Positions 11,181 through 23,375 are shown, counted from the stretch's first letter. The stretch: 64,000 nucleotides of DNA from Nyssa sinensis (GCA_008638375.1 CM018033.1:19427794-19491793); one strand, 5' to 3'. Notes: a model not told the origin generated them from the letters alone. Program-made: numbers and translations.

Positions 11181-14160
11181 GTGTTGCTGGCTTATAATGT
11201 TGTGGATAATGATGATGATGCTAAGTGTTATTTAGACACTGGCTGTAGTAATCACATGTGTGGTAAGAAAGACATCTTTTCTGATTTTGATGAGTCTGTT
11301 CGATCAGAGGTAAAGTTTGGAAATAATTCAAAGATACTTGTAATGGGTAAAGACAGAATAACAAATAGTTTGAAGAATGGGTCTCACTAGTATATTTCAG
11401 ATGAGTTTTATGTACCAGGTCTGCAACAAAATTTTTTTAGTATGGGGCAACTTTCAGAGAGAGGTTATGATATGCGAATCCGCCATGAAGTTTGCACAAT
11501 CAATGATGATCGTATGGGGCTAATAGCAAAGGTAAACATGACTCCAAATCATTTATTTTCTTAGAGTATTAAATGTGAGAATTTGCCTTACTTTAGTTCT
11601 ATGATTGATGATGATAGTTAGTTATGGCATATGCGTTTTGGGCATGTAAATTTTGATAGTCTTAATTTCCTTGTTAGAAAATATTGGGTTTCTGGTTTGC
11701 TTGCTATTAATATTCCAAATAGAGTTCGTGAAACTTGTATTATAGGAAAGAAACATAAAGTTGTTTTTCCTATAAGAAATTCATGGAAAGCCAAGAGGCT
11801 TTTGGAGTTGACACACTCAAATTTGTATTCTGTGGAGGTACCTTCTAATGGTGACAGTAGGTACTTTATTACATTCATTGATGATTTTAGCAGAAAAACA
11901 TGGGTTTATTTATTGCAACATAAATCTGATGTTTGTAATACTTTTAAAAAATTTAAGGCCTATGTTGAAAAGCGAAATGGATTTCAAATTAAAACTTTGA
12001 AAGCTGATAGAGGTATAGAGTATCTTGTTTGTGATGAGTTTTTGGAGAAACATGATATTAGGCATTAGTTGACTACTACATATACTCCACAGCAAAACAG
12101 AGTGGCGAAAATAAAGAATAGAACTGTTATGGATATGGTTAGATACATGTTGAAATTTAAAAATTTGCCTAAAGAATTTTAGGATTAAGCGGTTGCCTAT
12201 GCTATTTATGTTTTGAATATGTGCCCCACTAGAAGTGTTTCTAACAAAACTCCGCAGGAAACTTAAAGTGGACAAAAGTCTGTCATTAAACACCTAAGAG
12301 TGTTTGGATGCATTGCATATGTTCGTATGCCAGATCATCTGAGAAAGAAACTTGATTATAGAGGTGAAAAGTGTATTTTTATTGGCTATAGTCAATTATC
12401 AAAAGCCTACAAGTTGTATAATTCAATAACAGAGAAGGTGTTTATCAGTCGTGATGTGACTTTTGATAAGCAGTGAGTTTGGAATTAGTCGTGGAATAAT
12501 CAAATCCAACCAACTTTAACTTTTAATAATACATATACACAGATTGAAATACAGAGTGAGCCTCGGATTAGTGATCCTCCACCTTCAGATGTGTCATTAC
12601 CTCATGTAGAGTCCTCTAGGCTTCCTCAACGCCAGCGCCCTTACCTGCTCGCTTACAAGATTATGTTGTTGGTAGTGATAATGAGTCAACTAATGAAGAT
12701 TTGGTGAATTTTGCTTTATTTGCATATTGTGATCTAGTGACTTTTAAAGAAGCCTCTCATGATGATCATTGGATTAAAGCCATGGATGATGAGATCTATA
12801 CAATTGAGAAGAACAATACATGGCAACTTACTACTCTTCCTTGTGGTAAGAAACTAATTGGTGTAAAGTGGGTGTACAAGACAAAGTACAAGCCCAATGA
12901 TGAGGTAGATCGCTTTAAAGTAAGATTGGTGGCGAAGGGTTACAAACAAAAGCCAGGTATTGATTATTTTGAGGTGTTTGCTCCTGTTGCTAGACTTGAT
13001 ACAGTTCGTATGTTTGTTTCTCTTGTTACTCAAAATAATTGGAGAATTTTTCAAATGGTTGCTAAATTTGCGTTCTTGAATGGTGTACTTAAAGAAGAAG
13101 TTTAAATTGAGCAAACTGTAGGTTATGTGATAAAAAGACATGAAAACAAAGTCTTTAGATTGAATAAGGCCTTGTATGGATTGAAGCAAACGCCTAGAGC
13201 GTGGTATACACGCATTAACTCTTATTTTATTGAGCATAGTTTAAGAGATATCCTTATGAGCATACTTTATATGTCAAGTCTAATTCCCATGATGATATTC
13301 TTATTGTGTGCTTATATGTTAACGATTTGATATTTACTGGCAATAATCTAAAGTTGATTTCAGAATTCAGAGAGGCTATGATAGCTCACTTTGAGATGAC
13401 AGATATAGGACAAATGTCTTATTTTCTTGGCATCGAAGTTGTTCAAACTGATGGTGAAATTTTTATTTCACAAAAAAAGTATACTAGTGATATTCTGAAA
13501 ATGTTTAGGATGGACAAGTCCAATCCAATTTTGATTCCAGTTGAGGAGAGGTTGAAGTTGGTGAGAGATGGTATAGGTGATCTTATGAATCCAACCTACT
13601 TTAAAAGATTGGTAGAAAGCTTGAGATATTTGACTTCTACTAGGCCCAATATTGTGTTTGGTGTTGGGTTGATTAGCAGATTAATGGAGACTACACATCA
13701 ATCTCACTTGCAAGCTGTTAAACGAATTTTGGGATACATTCGAGGTATGCAAAGTGATGGTATTTTTTACTCATCATCTAATAATTTGAAACTTGTTGGA
13801 TATACAGATAGTGATTGGGCAGGAGATACTGAGATGCAAAATAATACTTCAGGATATGTCTTTCATCTTGGTTCTGGTGTATTTTCTTGGTCTTCTAAAA
13901 AGCAGCAAGTTGTTGCTCTTTCAACCGCAGAGGTAGAGTATATTGCAGCAGGGAATACTACTACTCAAGCAGTTTTCTTACGGCGGATGCTTGGTATTCT
14001 ACAACACAAGCAGGATGGTCATATAACAATATTTTGTGATAACAAGTCAGCCATTGCATTAACGAAGAATCCTATTTTTTATGGGAGAAGCAAGCACATT
14101 GATATCAAGTTTCACTTCATTCGTGACTTGGTGAATGACAGGGAGATCGATCCAGCTTGA
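11181..14160 (+). pseudogene. copia pol (protease, integrase, RT, RNase H), degenerate
   Basis: Protease: CYLDTGCSNHMCG at about 11224, with the D-T/S-G triad as DTG. The GAG-pre-integrase block is LWHMRFGHVNFDSL near 11625. The integrase core includes FITFIDDFSRKTWVYLL and, after a stop, TPQQNRVAKIKNRT. Reverse transcriptase starts near 12760 ([18 protein letters not shown]), with VKWVYKTKY and [12 protein letters not shown]. The catalytic box reads YVNDLIFTG instead of YVDD. RNase H has LVGYTDSDWAGD, ALSTAEVEYIAA and FCDNKSAI. Stops occur after DEFYVPG-flanking codons, in integrase and twice in RT. The 13306-14160 segment is the longest intact stretch (284 codons). Confidence 0.9.
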
Positions 14161-14287
14161 CTTTTGTTCTTCTGAAGAACAAGTTTCAAATATTTTTACA
14201 AAGCTGCTCAAAACAAATTTCTTTTTGAAGTTGAAGAGATTACTTGGCATGGTGAAGCTTGAAGAGCTTGGTTTAAGGGAGACAATA

Positions 14288-14726
14288 TGAGTCAATTAAA
14301 TCAAGTTAGTATAGTTTTAGTAGGATAAGAGTCCTAGAAGTGATAAGATTTGATTTGTTTTATCTTAATAGGACTAAAAATCTTTATCCTAATAGGAGTA
14401 GTAGTATTATTAATTTGAATAGGATTAAGATTAGGATTAGAAGTTCTAATAGTATTAGAATTAGACGTCATATAATATATATATATATATATAAACATGC
14501 AGAAGTCGTGGGATTTTTTGCCGCAAGCCAAAAAAAAAAGAGCCTCTGGTGTGAGAGTTCTTTAGTGTCTATGAATAATAGTGTGAGTAATTGTTGCTGC
14601 AAACAAAAGGCTTTGTTAAATTGTGTTTTTTTGTGGTCACGTTTTCCAAGACAGCATATTAAAGTCTGTGTTGCTTTGTTTTTCAAATGCTTTAATAATA
14701 TCATCTTATTGTTTTGGGTCCAATGT
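14288..14726 (+). repeat. 3' LTR of the copia element
   Basis: Starts TGAGTCAATTAAATCAAG directly after the purine-rich AAGGGAGACAATA, the polypurine tract. Ends near GTTTTGGGTCCAA. The terminal CA seen in the 5' LTR is not preserved. Confidence 0.85.
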
Positions 14727-15900
14727 GGATGCGAAACTGTGGTCATGGTACCAAGTGACACCGTGTAATTAATGTGTTATCCATAAACAGCACAGCACAG
14801 TGGGATTGTTACGTCCACAAAGACGAGAAAGATTAGCGTCAAAGAAAATGGTGTGGTTCCATCCATATCAATACAAAAAGTATATTTCAGATAATTCTTC
14901 TTGGTATTTGGTCTTAAAATTGCACGAATCGTATGAAGTTTCTGCATACACAAATCGTATTCTCAATTTCAGTTCGCGAAGACACAAAATATGTTAATAA
15001 AAGAATTAAACGAAATAAATTGATTTATACTATATGTAATATTTAAAATTAAAATTAAAATCTAAATCTTGCACTTTAAAAACCAGAGCTAATATTAATT
15101 TTAACTTTTTCCATTATCTCAATCACGGTGCTAAAATAATCACGTTGCGTAGGGAAGACATTTAGAAAGCATGTTACATACTTGTTTCATTTTTTCCCTA
15201 AAAAAATTTCATAAAGAATTATTATCTAGAAAAATAGAAAGTATTAAGAAAATTTAATGGAAGTGAGTCTGAATTTTTTTTAAATATGAAATTTATTTTA
15301 ATTATTTATCCTAAGACTTGTACATTTTGATTTAATTTTAAACTCTTCAACTTGATGCATTAAATTTCTCAATAAATAATTTGTGGCTATTGATTAAACT
15401 ATTCAACTTTGTGTCCTTTTCTCTTTCTCTCTATAAAACAAACATGATTTACTTTACTTTTTGACTTGTTACATATTTTTCAGAAACAAATCTACACGTT
15501 TACGGGTCAAATGAATTAGATCTCAAATTTCAATACCAATATTGGAATATATGTGTGAGAGGATTTCAAATTTCAATATGAATATTGGGTTGGATGAGAA
15601 GGCTCTTAATAAGAGAAACAACAGCTTATAGAGTTTACGTAATGAGTAACGCTAGTTGTTTTAATTTTTTGTACCAAAATTTGTGTTCCAAGTAATTGAT
15701 TACTAGCAAAATATATATATAGTGTATCCAAATTACCATCAATAATCTAATTCTACCTTGTTTGGGATTCTACCTTATTTTTAGAATGCAAAATTTAGTA
15801 TCGCGATTTGAGATAAAGAGTATTACTCTTATACAATAGGTGTTTACTAATTTATATTTTATATATATTACTTTGCATTAAATTGTTCGTATTTATATTA
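14727..15900. other. AT-rich sequence without recognisable gene
   Basis: No domain, LTR boundary or long reading frame is recognised. The 14800-14997 open frame has no known motif. Confidence 0.5.
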
Positions 15901-15904
15901 AATA

Positions 15905-15960
15905 TGTGTATGAGTGGCTACCGCCGGAGCAAACTCGGTGGCCCTCTGATATTCTTTTTG
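15905..15960 (+). repeat. Possible Ty3/gypsy LTR remnant (U5-like)
   Basis: GAGTGGCTACCGCCGGAGC followed by TCGGTGGCCCTCTGATATTC resembles 62790-62835 (GAGCGGCTACCACCGAAGC then TGGTGACCCTCTGATCTTA), which is the U5 part of a gypsy LTR with a primer site after it. Only this short segment is shared, so it is probably a decayed LTR piece. Confidence 0.5.
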
Positions 15961-16060
15961 AGTGTTCGATAAGCGACGAAGAACGGATCAAAAAATGCAG
16001 CATTATAAGTCTACAGGAGTCCCAACAACCCAATTATTATAAAGATAAAATTCATACCAA

Positions 16061-17234
16061 ATTTGCAACTTAATGGAACCAGTATATTTGTACATACATT
16101 TTCAAAATCTATTAAAATATGAAAAATTAATAAAAATTTTAAAGTATTTTGTTTTTTTATTGGACTAAGATTCAATAGTTTATTTAGATTATGACAGCTA
16201 TATATCTTTAAAAAGTAAGTGGGGATCTATTGGATGTTATTTGTCATGCCTTGATCCGAATTGATTCAATCAGAATGGAATTGTAAAGTCATAATTATAT
16301 AATAAATATATTTATTAATAAATTAAATTAGAAAAACATTAAAAAAATCATTAAAAAATCTAAATTTTTTTTGGCATTTTCCTAAAAAATCATATTATTC
16401 TAACTCCTCTTCCTCTTCCTCTTCCTCTTCCTCTTCCTCTTCTGGCGTTTAATGTATTTTTTTTTTAGTTATGATAAACTAGATAACATCTCTCTTTAGT
16501 CTTTAAATAACATCCCTGCACAATAATTTTGTAGACTCTATAATCTTGTTTGTATGCATCTAATCTAATTGTTTGAAATTTCCATTCTTTAAGTTGGAAA
16601 TTTTTTGGTGTTTAAAATAATTTTTAAAATATAGAAAGGAGAGGGTTTCTATAATTTTCAGTAACTTATGAGTCCTATTTAGCACATACAGAAGTATGGG
16701 TAATGGAATGGGAGAAAGATTGCGGCGGACCATATAAAGGTAACATGTACAGAATGAAATCAGATTACCAGACCAGAGGACTGATCGGAGATGGGAGCTG
16801 TCTGAGGAAAACTGCAATATGTTCACCTTTCCCGAATTGAGAGAGAAGCTGAGAATAGAGGAAGAGAGAACTAGACTACCGGAGAGAGAGAGAGATGGAT
16901 ACAAAACTAGGGAGGAACCGTTGAAAACTAATAATCCTAATATAACTTTAAAATAAATTTCTTTATTTTTAGGAATACATATCTGTCCTACATCAGTTCC
17001 TCCTACTTGAAAAAAATTTGTAGTTGAGTTAACTAGATATACGCGATCTCAAACTCATTCTTAACCCACAATAATAATTGAGTCTTTTCAAGAAAGATCA
17101 AAAATTCAAAAAATCCCTCTTTTACGTCTTCTATGAAGTCTGAAATTTTTTACTCTTGTTTTGATTGCAATAATGCTCCAATAATAAAACAAGAAGAGTT
17201 ATCGTTGTGATCTAACACTACGATTTCAATCTTC
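16061..17234. other. AT-rich sequence without recognisable gene
   Basis: It holds a (TCTTCC)n hexanucleotide tract at about 16405-16443 and a short GA tract near 16880-16894. A minus-strand frame at 16560-16904 is Ser/Leu-rich and not recognised. Confidence 0.5.
16405..16443. repeat. (TCTTCC)n microsatellite
   Basis: About six uninterrupted copies of TCTTCC. Confidence 0.9.
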
Positions 17235-17513
17235 TTGTAAGCATCAAAATTGTTAAGATTTGGGAAGAAAGACTAATGGAGGGAAATTCTGTATCTTCAT
17301 ATCAAAGGGATACATCCAGTTTATATTACACGGGGAAGGAATCAAAATTCCTTGATTGGGACCTAGATTATTGTTCTAAATTAAAGCTAGATGGGTTGTA
17401 AATCAACTATACATGGAAGGAAAATATACACCTAATATCCTATATTAACGTTCTAAATTAAAGCTAGATAGGTTGTACAATCAACTATACATGGAAAGGA
17501 AATATTCTCCTAA
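17235..17513 (-). repeat. LTR of the minus-strand copia element
   Basis: On the minus strand it begins next to the polypurine tract with TATTAGGAGAATATTTCC (the expected TG start mutated to TA) and ends near TTTTGATGCTTACA. It contains an internal duplication: CATGTATAGTTGATT plus TAGCTTTAATTTAGAAC occurs twice. Confidence 0.7.
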
Positions 17514-17529
17514 TACTCCCCCTCAAGTT

Positions 17530-18410
17530 GGAGCATGGAGATCTGTAATGCCTAACTTGCATGATAAATCTTAGAAGGGTTCACGACCGAAAGCTTTAGT
17601 AAAGATATCCGCAAGTTAACTATGAGTAAAAACGTGCGCAATAAATATAAAAACAGCCCATAACTTTTCACGAACGACATGACAGTTGATCTCGATATGT
17701 TTGGTACGTTCATGAAAAACAGGATTCTGAGCAATATGAAAAGTCGCTTGGTTGTCACAATATAAGCACATGGACTAAGGAAGAGGCACAATGAGATCAG
17801 ATAAAGGGTTTTAAGCTAAGTAAGTTTGCATGTAGTGAACGCAAGGGCCTAATACTCAGCTTCAGCAGAGGAACGAGATAGAGTAGTTGGTTTCTTGGTA
17901 TGCCATGAAATGGGACAAGTGCCAAGCTAGATGAAGAAACTGATGGTGGAATGGCGAGTGAGCGGGCAACTAGCCCAATTCGAGTCAGAGTATGCCAAGA
18001 CTTGATGATTATTGGAAGTAGGAAAAAATAATCCTAAACCTAGAAATGCCTTAATATAGTGAAGAATGCAGACGGAAGCATAATAATGTGGTTGTCTCGA
18101 CTGGTGCATAAATTAACTCAAAATGTTCATGGGAAAGACGATGTATAGGTGTGTGATGGCGAGATAGATCAATCAGCCAATAAGACATTAGTAGCAACTC
18201 AGATTAGAGAGGAGATCACCATTAGTATCATTGAGCTAGAGGTTTTGTTCCATTGGAAATGTTACAGGACGGGCACCAAGATGACCATAGTAAGGATGTC
18301 AATAGCATATTTTCGTTGGTTGAGAAAGATGCCCGTTGGAGAACAAGTAACTTCAAGTCTAAGAAAATATTTTCGATTGGGAAAAGAGGAATCCAATGAT
18401 TGAGTGGCTT
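17530..18410 (-). pseudogene. copia RT/RNase H remnant
   Basis: Read on the minus strand from 18400: YFLRLEVTCSPTGIFLNQRK and YAIDIL, then RPVTFPMEQN, NDTNGDLLSN and LIYLAITHLYIVFPMNILS. Then come FMHQSRQPHYYA, ILHYIKAFLGLGLFFP and AYSDSNWASCPLTRHSTI, and a damaged RNase H end with a THKKPT-type segment. These follow the usual order at the end of copia Pol. Several frameshifts and stops are present. The catalytic YVDD region should lie further upstream and is not found. Confidence 0.85.
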
Positions 18411-18498
18411 ATGTGTGTGTGATGTGCACCATACAGAGACAAAAAGTGGGTGTGAATGAAATGGATGGGACATAAAAGAGACATCTCTCCATCATCTG

Positions 18499-18536
<38 letters not shown>
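18499..18536. repeat. (CT)n microsatellite
   Basis: A CT-dinucleotide tract with one G interruption near 18505. Confidence 0.9.
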
Positions 18537-18538
<2 letters not shown>

Positions 18539-18756
18539 ATTCCCTAGGCGACAAACCTATCACCCTCTTATTTCAAAATCCCTCATCTCTCTCTCCACCT
18601 CACCCTCTCTCATAGTCGTGTATGTGCATGAGTGTGTGGGTAATATATGTGTGTGTGTGTTGGCTCTGAAGCAACCATGGTGGGAAGAAAGGAATGAGTA
18701 AGAGTGTGTGTAAAAGAGAGTGAAACAGTGAGAGAGGTGGGTATATAACCTTGAGT

Positions 18757-18757
18757 A

Positions 18758-18784
<27 letters not shown>
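18757..18784. repeat. (GT)n microsatellite
   Basis: About 14 uninterrupted GT units. Confidence 0.9.
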
Positions 18785-18788
<4 letters not shown>

Positions 18789-19162
18789 ACACACAAAGTG
18801 AAAACTGTGAACAAGAAAGGAAAAATAAGAAGAATAAGGAAGAGGGAATTTTGGGCAGAGGTTGGACAACTTGAACAGTGGAGGGGCAGTCATTAGACAA
18901 GCTCAAAATTTTCTCTCTCTAATCGTGGGTCATCAAGAGAGGTAGGGGTTCTTTCTAGACATCTCTAAATTCATTCATAAACTAAATGTACATATATATT
19001 AGTACATATGTGTGTAAATGTGACTGTGTGTGTGTGCTATGGGCAAACCGTACATTGGCCGCAATTGTTGACCACCAGGGTGGTCTTTTGTGAGATTTTT
19101 TTTATTTTTTCTAGATACTCTATAAATACATATATATTGTTATCCCTAAAAGTTTCAACCAA

Positions 19163-20552
19163 TGATATCTCAACAATTTTGATGATAACAAGGCATTATT
19201 TATGTGGACTAATGTTTTATCTAGTGACAATGCAAATATGTCATTTAGGTTAAAGAAGATTGTTGACCAAGAAATGACAAAGTCCATCAAGCTTAAGGAG
19301 TCCACTCAAAGTACAAGTTTCAATGCAAAATCCAATCAAGTGGAATGCTCTCATGATAATTCAAGCAAATGGACACACTAAAGCTTAAGGAATTAAAACA
19401 AGTCAAGAGAAGACTTTTTATTTTCCTTATTGGGAGCTTTTAGTGATTTAAGATTATATTGATCATTAAGCATAAACTCTTACTATTTAAAACAACATAT
19501 TGCTATACTTCAAGTTTTGAAAGATCAAAAGGTTTTTAAAAAGGAACACTGTGAAAAATAAGCAAAAATGCATATTCTATCATAACCAATCGACCAGTTC
19601 TAAAAACCAGACGACTGATTCTTAAGCCTTATTTTTACACAAACAAAACTAGTCGATCAGTTTCTAGAACCAGTCAACTAAGTAACCATTTCAAGTACAT
19701 AGCTTGAACTTACTATCCAAAATAGTCAACCTATCTAAGAATTCAGTTGATTGACTTTCAAAGGTAAAAATATTGTAAATCATAACCAATCGGCTAACTC
19801 TAAAAACTAATTGACTGATTGTTTTTGAACATGTGAACCTTAAACCCTTTGAACAAATCAGTTGAGCTGGTCAATCAACTGGATCTTTATCCAGTTGATT
19901 GATTGATGAATCTATTTGACTATTTTTGTCAATCTGAAAATTGAAAATTTAAATTTGGAACAGATGAAAAAAGGGGGAACGACTCTATTTTGAAATTCAA
20001 CAGCCATATTCATTTGAGGGCTATAAATAGAGGATCTCTAAAAATTTATTGCTATCGCTTTACAAGCTTACACTTACACATCTTTACTCTTAATTTTAGA
20101 TTTGATCATTAAAAATATAGATCTAAAAGTTCTACTCATCTTAAATACTTAAAACTTACACTTAATTAATCTATAAAAAGTGAGGATTTATTGCACTAAT
20201 TTACTCTTGAAGAGAGTGTTTGTAGGTAAACAAAGTTTGTTTCTTCTCATTGCAGTAAGAAATGCGGGTAGGTGCTATCCTTGTGAGACAAGATGAGTTA
20301 GGAGCTCTTGTTGTAAATGTTTGACCTCCACTTGCAAGGAGATCAAGATAGTGGAAAAACTCAAGTGGGGATGCTTAAATCGAGAACGTATAAAGTTTTT
20401 TTAAACTCGTAAAAATCATTATTTTGCTCTCTCTTTTTCTCTCTACTCTTTTACTTGTGCATATCTCGCATTCATTTTTTAAGTTTGTAAAGTTTTTCAA
20501 TATTTAAAGATACCTTATTCACCCCCCTTCTAAGATAAATATCTGGGTAACA
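19163..20552 (+). repeat. SIRE-like copia LTR (5')
   Basis: Starts TGATATCTCAACAATTTTGA with the TTTTGATGATAACAA stretch typical of SIRE/Maximus-type LTRs. Ends TTCACCCCCCTTCTAAG then CTGGGTAACA, followed by the priming sequence TGGTATCA at 20556. It is about 1.39 kb. Internally, CAATCGACCAGTTCTAAAAA and related CAACTG/GACTGATT variants recur between 19580 and 19930. Confidence 0.75.
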
Positions 20553-20609
20553 AGTGGTATCAAAATATCATCTCTTGTAAAATAGAGTTAACATTCTAAG
20601 AGCAAATGT

Positions 20610-22017
20610 ATGGCAAATATTATAGGAATCGTCTTTGCCGAAGGAACATCGACCAATAGAGCTTCATTATTTAGTGGCCAAAACTACCCTTATTGGAAGG
20701 ATATATTGAAGATCTATCTCCAAGCTTTAGACTATAAAATATGAAAGATCATTGTAAATGGGCCCAACATTCCCTTAAAAGCCGAAAGCTTTACTAGCAC
20801 TGCCAAGGTAGCTAAGGGAAAACATGACTGGGATGAGAATAATTTCAAACTCATTCAAATAAATGGTAAGGCCATGGGCAATTTGTATTGTGACTTAGAC
20901 ACAAATGAGTTCAATAGAATCTTCACTTATGAATTTGTAAAGGAGATATGAAATAAATTTGAGGTTACATCCGAATGTACCAATCACGTCAAAGAGTAAA
21001 AAAATTGCATGTTGGTTCATAAATATGAACTATTTAAAGTAAAAGCTAGCGAGTTTATTCTTGAAATGTTTACTCATTTTATTAATATTATTAATTTTTT
21101 AAAGGCTCTTAGTAAGAGTTATACTAACATTGAGATGGTGAAAAAAGTTCTTAGGTCTCTACTAAGAATATGGGAAGCCAAAGTGATGGCTATTTAAGAA
21201 GTGAATGATCTCAAAAAGCTAAGTCTTGATGTACTTCTCGGATATCTTATGACTTATGAGCTAACCATAAGAAAACCAAGAAAAAGAGAGCAAGCTAGTG
21301 AAGAATCTTGTCCTCAAATCTTTATATCATTAAAGTGAAGATGAAGAAGAAGAGAATAAAGAAAGTGATGAAGATGTAACTTTCATCACACGTAAATTCA
21401 AAAGCTACCTAAGAAGGAAGCAATAAAATCAAAAGCAACAAAAATGAGAATCAAGTAAGAAAGAATCTTCAACTTGCTATGAATGTCACAAGCCGAGACA
21501 CATATAGGTAGAATATCCTTAACTAAAAGAAGAATGAAGGAAATCCAAAAAGAAGACAGTCAAAACTACTTTGGATGATTTAGGGGAATAATCAAGTGAC
21601 CAAGAGGTGGCCAACTTTTGCCTCATGGCTCAAGTAGCAGAGGTAAACTATAACATTGACCCATTTCCTTCTTGTGAAGAATTAAAAAATGCCTTTGAGA
21701 AATTACATGAATAACTTGAGAAAATCTTTTTTAAAAATAAGAATCTTAAAAAGGAAATGTCTTCTCTCTCAAATGATCTACAGGTTTCAAATGATCAAAA
21801 TAAAGTTTTAAAGAAAGAAAAAGATTTCTTATATTTAAAAGTTAAGAATACTGAGGAGAGAAATTCATCTATAAAAAAGAAGACGGATAATCTAAATTTT
21901 ACTATAAAAAAATTGCAAAGGATAGTGAAATTTCATTTAATTTTATTACGGGACTTGAACAAGTATAAATATGAGAACGAAATGAAATCAATTAAAAGAA
22001 ATAGTTGCAATAAATAA
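20610..22017 (+). pseudogene. SIRE-like copia gag, degenerate
   Basis: An ATG at 20610 opens a frame with IGIVFAEGTSTNRASLFSGQ, NYPYWKDILKIYLQALDY and a premature TGA. The next blocks are KIIVNGPNIPL, HDWDENNFKLIQINGKAMG and CDLDTNEFNRI. Block 21009-21197 has KYELFKVKASEFILEMFTHF and FLKALSKSYTNIEMVKKVLR, the UBN2 gag core. The zinc knuckle near 21478 reads CYECHKPRH with a stop and its last Cys lost. Block 21757-22017 (Lys/Asn-rich, heptad-like) is the coiled-coil tail seen in SIRE gag. No pol is found after 22017, so the element is truncated. Confidence 0.8.
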
Positions 22018-22920
22018 TTAAAAAAATAACTTGTGTTTTATATACATGACTAGATTGATTAGTTTAGTTACCTTCCAGTTAAGATTCAAATGACTTTAAT
22101 GTCAAGTCTTTCGGGTTAGGGTCATGACATCAACATTGGCAGTAGAGTTGATCTACAAAAATTATGGTGTTCGAAATCCTAACTTTTAGGATGCAATATA
22201 AGATGGCTGAAGCGTGCATGTGTAAATGTGTGTGTGTATAAACACGAAAGATACATAAAAATATAGAAGTAGAATGTTTATATAGAATGAGGGAAGACAT
22301 ACAAATACAGAGAGAATGGGGAACGCCATAGAAAAAGAGAGAAAGCTTGAACGTGAAAATATGGAGCTTTTATAGTGGAATGAGAAAGGAATGAGCCCTT
22401 ATATTCATATAAGAGACAAATAGTCATTAAATTAAATACATTAATGACACATCAGCTAACGTCGACATGAATTAAAAAAAAAATTGACTAACATTTCTTA
22501 TAATAAAAAAAGGATAATATTTACTCTAAATCATGTAAGAGAAGTTTTTTACTACTTAAGTATGTGTCATAATTTTAATTTAATATGTATACAATTATAT
22601 AAATATCATGTAATTATTTAATTTTATTTAAAAAATAAAAATAAAAGTAAAATAGAATAAAAAAATACATATGTATAACTTGACAGATTATAAATTTTTG
22701 ATCAAGTCTCGTTTCAATTGAGTCTCAAAGTAAAACTCACGACTAATTATCCAGAAAAGATATCATTGGATTGTAAAATTGCGCCACCAAAGTATTGAAA
22801 CATTAGCAAGCGGCGGAGAAATTAAGCCACAGACCACTCCTTAGTAGGGACTATTAAGACACTTCGCGTATCGTGGAAAGTTCTTTTTCCAATTTGCCTG
22901 TCAATCCCGCGTGCGAAGTC
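22018..22920. other. AT-rich upstream region of MED14
   Basis: No gene seen. It probably contains the MED14 promoter toward its right end. No convincing TATA box could be fixed. Confidence 0.4.
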
Positions 22921-22921
22921 C

Positions 22922-22947
22922 CTCTCTCTCTCTCTCTCTCTCTCTCT
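22922..22947. repeat. (CT)n tract in the MED14 promoter/leader
   Basis: Thirteen CT units about 220 bp before the MED14 start codon. Pyrimidine tracts of this kind are common around plant transcription starts. Whether it is transcribed is unknown. Confidence 0.85.
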
Positions 22948-23109
22948 AAATATGCCATTTCGGCCTTCTGTTTTTATTGTTTCGACCCAAAATCGGAAAA
23001 CAAGTATTTGAGAAAGAGAGAGAGGGGGTGAATCTTACTAGTTATCGTTCCTATTCTCGTTCTAGTTTCTCTCTCCATTGAAAATCAGTGTTGAGCGAAC
23101 AGGATTTAC

Positions 23110-23118
23110 AAACCCTAG
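23110..23118 (+). promoter_or_regulatory. telo-box-like motif in the MED14 leader
   Basis: AAACCCTAG lies 48 bp before the start codon. The core AAACCCTA is the plant telo-box, common in 5' regions of housekeeping genes. Function here is inferred from the motif alone. Confidence 0.4.
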
Positions 23119-23123
23119 TTTCA

Positions 23124-23141
23124 ATGACCATCATACAATAG
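23124..23141 (+). other. Short upstream ORF (5 codons) before MED14
   Basis: ATG ACC ATC ATA CAA TAG encodes MTIIQ and ends 24 bp before the MED14 ATG. It is the closest upstream ATG if the leader is unspliced. Confidence 0.45.
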
Positions 23142-23165
23142 ATCGCTCGGTTAAAGGTGACGTCA

Positions 23166-23375
23166 ATGGCGGAATTAGGGCAACAGACGGTCGAGTTCTC
23201 GACTCTGGTGAGTCGAGCCGCCGAGGAGTCTTACCTGTCGATGAAGGAATTGGTTGAGAAATCGAAATCCTCGGAACAGTCTGACTCAGAGAAGAAGATT
23301 AGCCTCCTTAAGTACTTGGTGAAGACTCAGCAGCGAATGCTCCGCCTCAATGTTCTTGCCAAGTGGTGTCAGCAG
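23166..23375 (+). CDS. MED14: MED14 exon 1 (residues 1-70)
   Basis: It encodes MAELGQQ through [10 protein letters not shown]. The donor CAG|GTTAGT follows, phase 0. This ATG was chosen because the conserved MAELGQQ start follows it directly. Confidence 0.95.

Larger units (their letters stand above)
9656..14726 (+). mobile_element. Ty1/copia LTR retrotransposon, full-length but decayed
   Basis: An element of about 5.07 kb with both LTRs in direct orientation, a primer-binding site, gag with a zinc knuckle, protease, integrase, reverse transcriptase and RNase H in copia order, and a purine tract before the 3' LTR. Many in-frame stops and frameshifts occur and the two LTRs differ by numerous substitutions and indels, so it is an old insertion. 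I could not find a clean 5-bp target duplication: the left flank is GATTG and the right flank starts TGTGG. Confidence 0.9.
17235..18410 (-). mobile_element. Ty1/copia 3' half, minus strand
   Basis: On the minus strand, RT/RNaseH remnants (18410 to about 17530) are followed by a polypurine tract (TTGAGGGGGA, about 17515-17524) and an LTR (about 17513-17235). The 5' half is absent. Confidence 0.8.
18411..19162. other. Microsatellite-rich stretch, no gene
   Basis: It contains (CT)n at about 18499-18536, short GT runs near 18648-18660, and (GT)n at 18757-18784. Open frames across it are translations of these repeats (His-Thr or Ser-Leu runs). Confidence 0.8.

Noticed and set aside
11910..12293. 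Minus-strand 127-codon frame
   Set aside because: It is the antisense of the copia integrase coding region.
18560..18906. Overlapping minus-strand open frames with His-Thr runs
   Set aside because: They are translations of the (GT)n and (CT)n microsatellites in different frames and have no domain.
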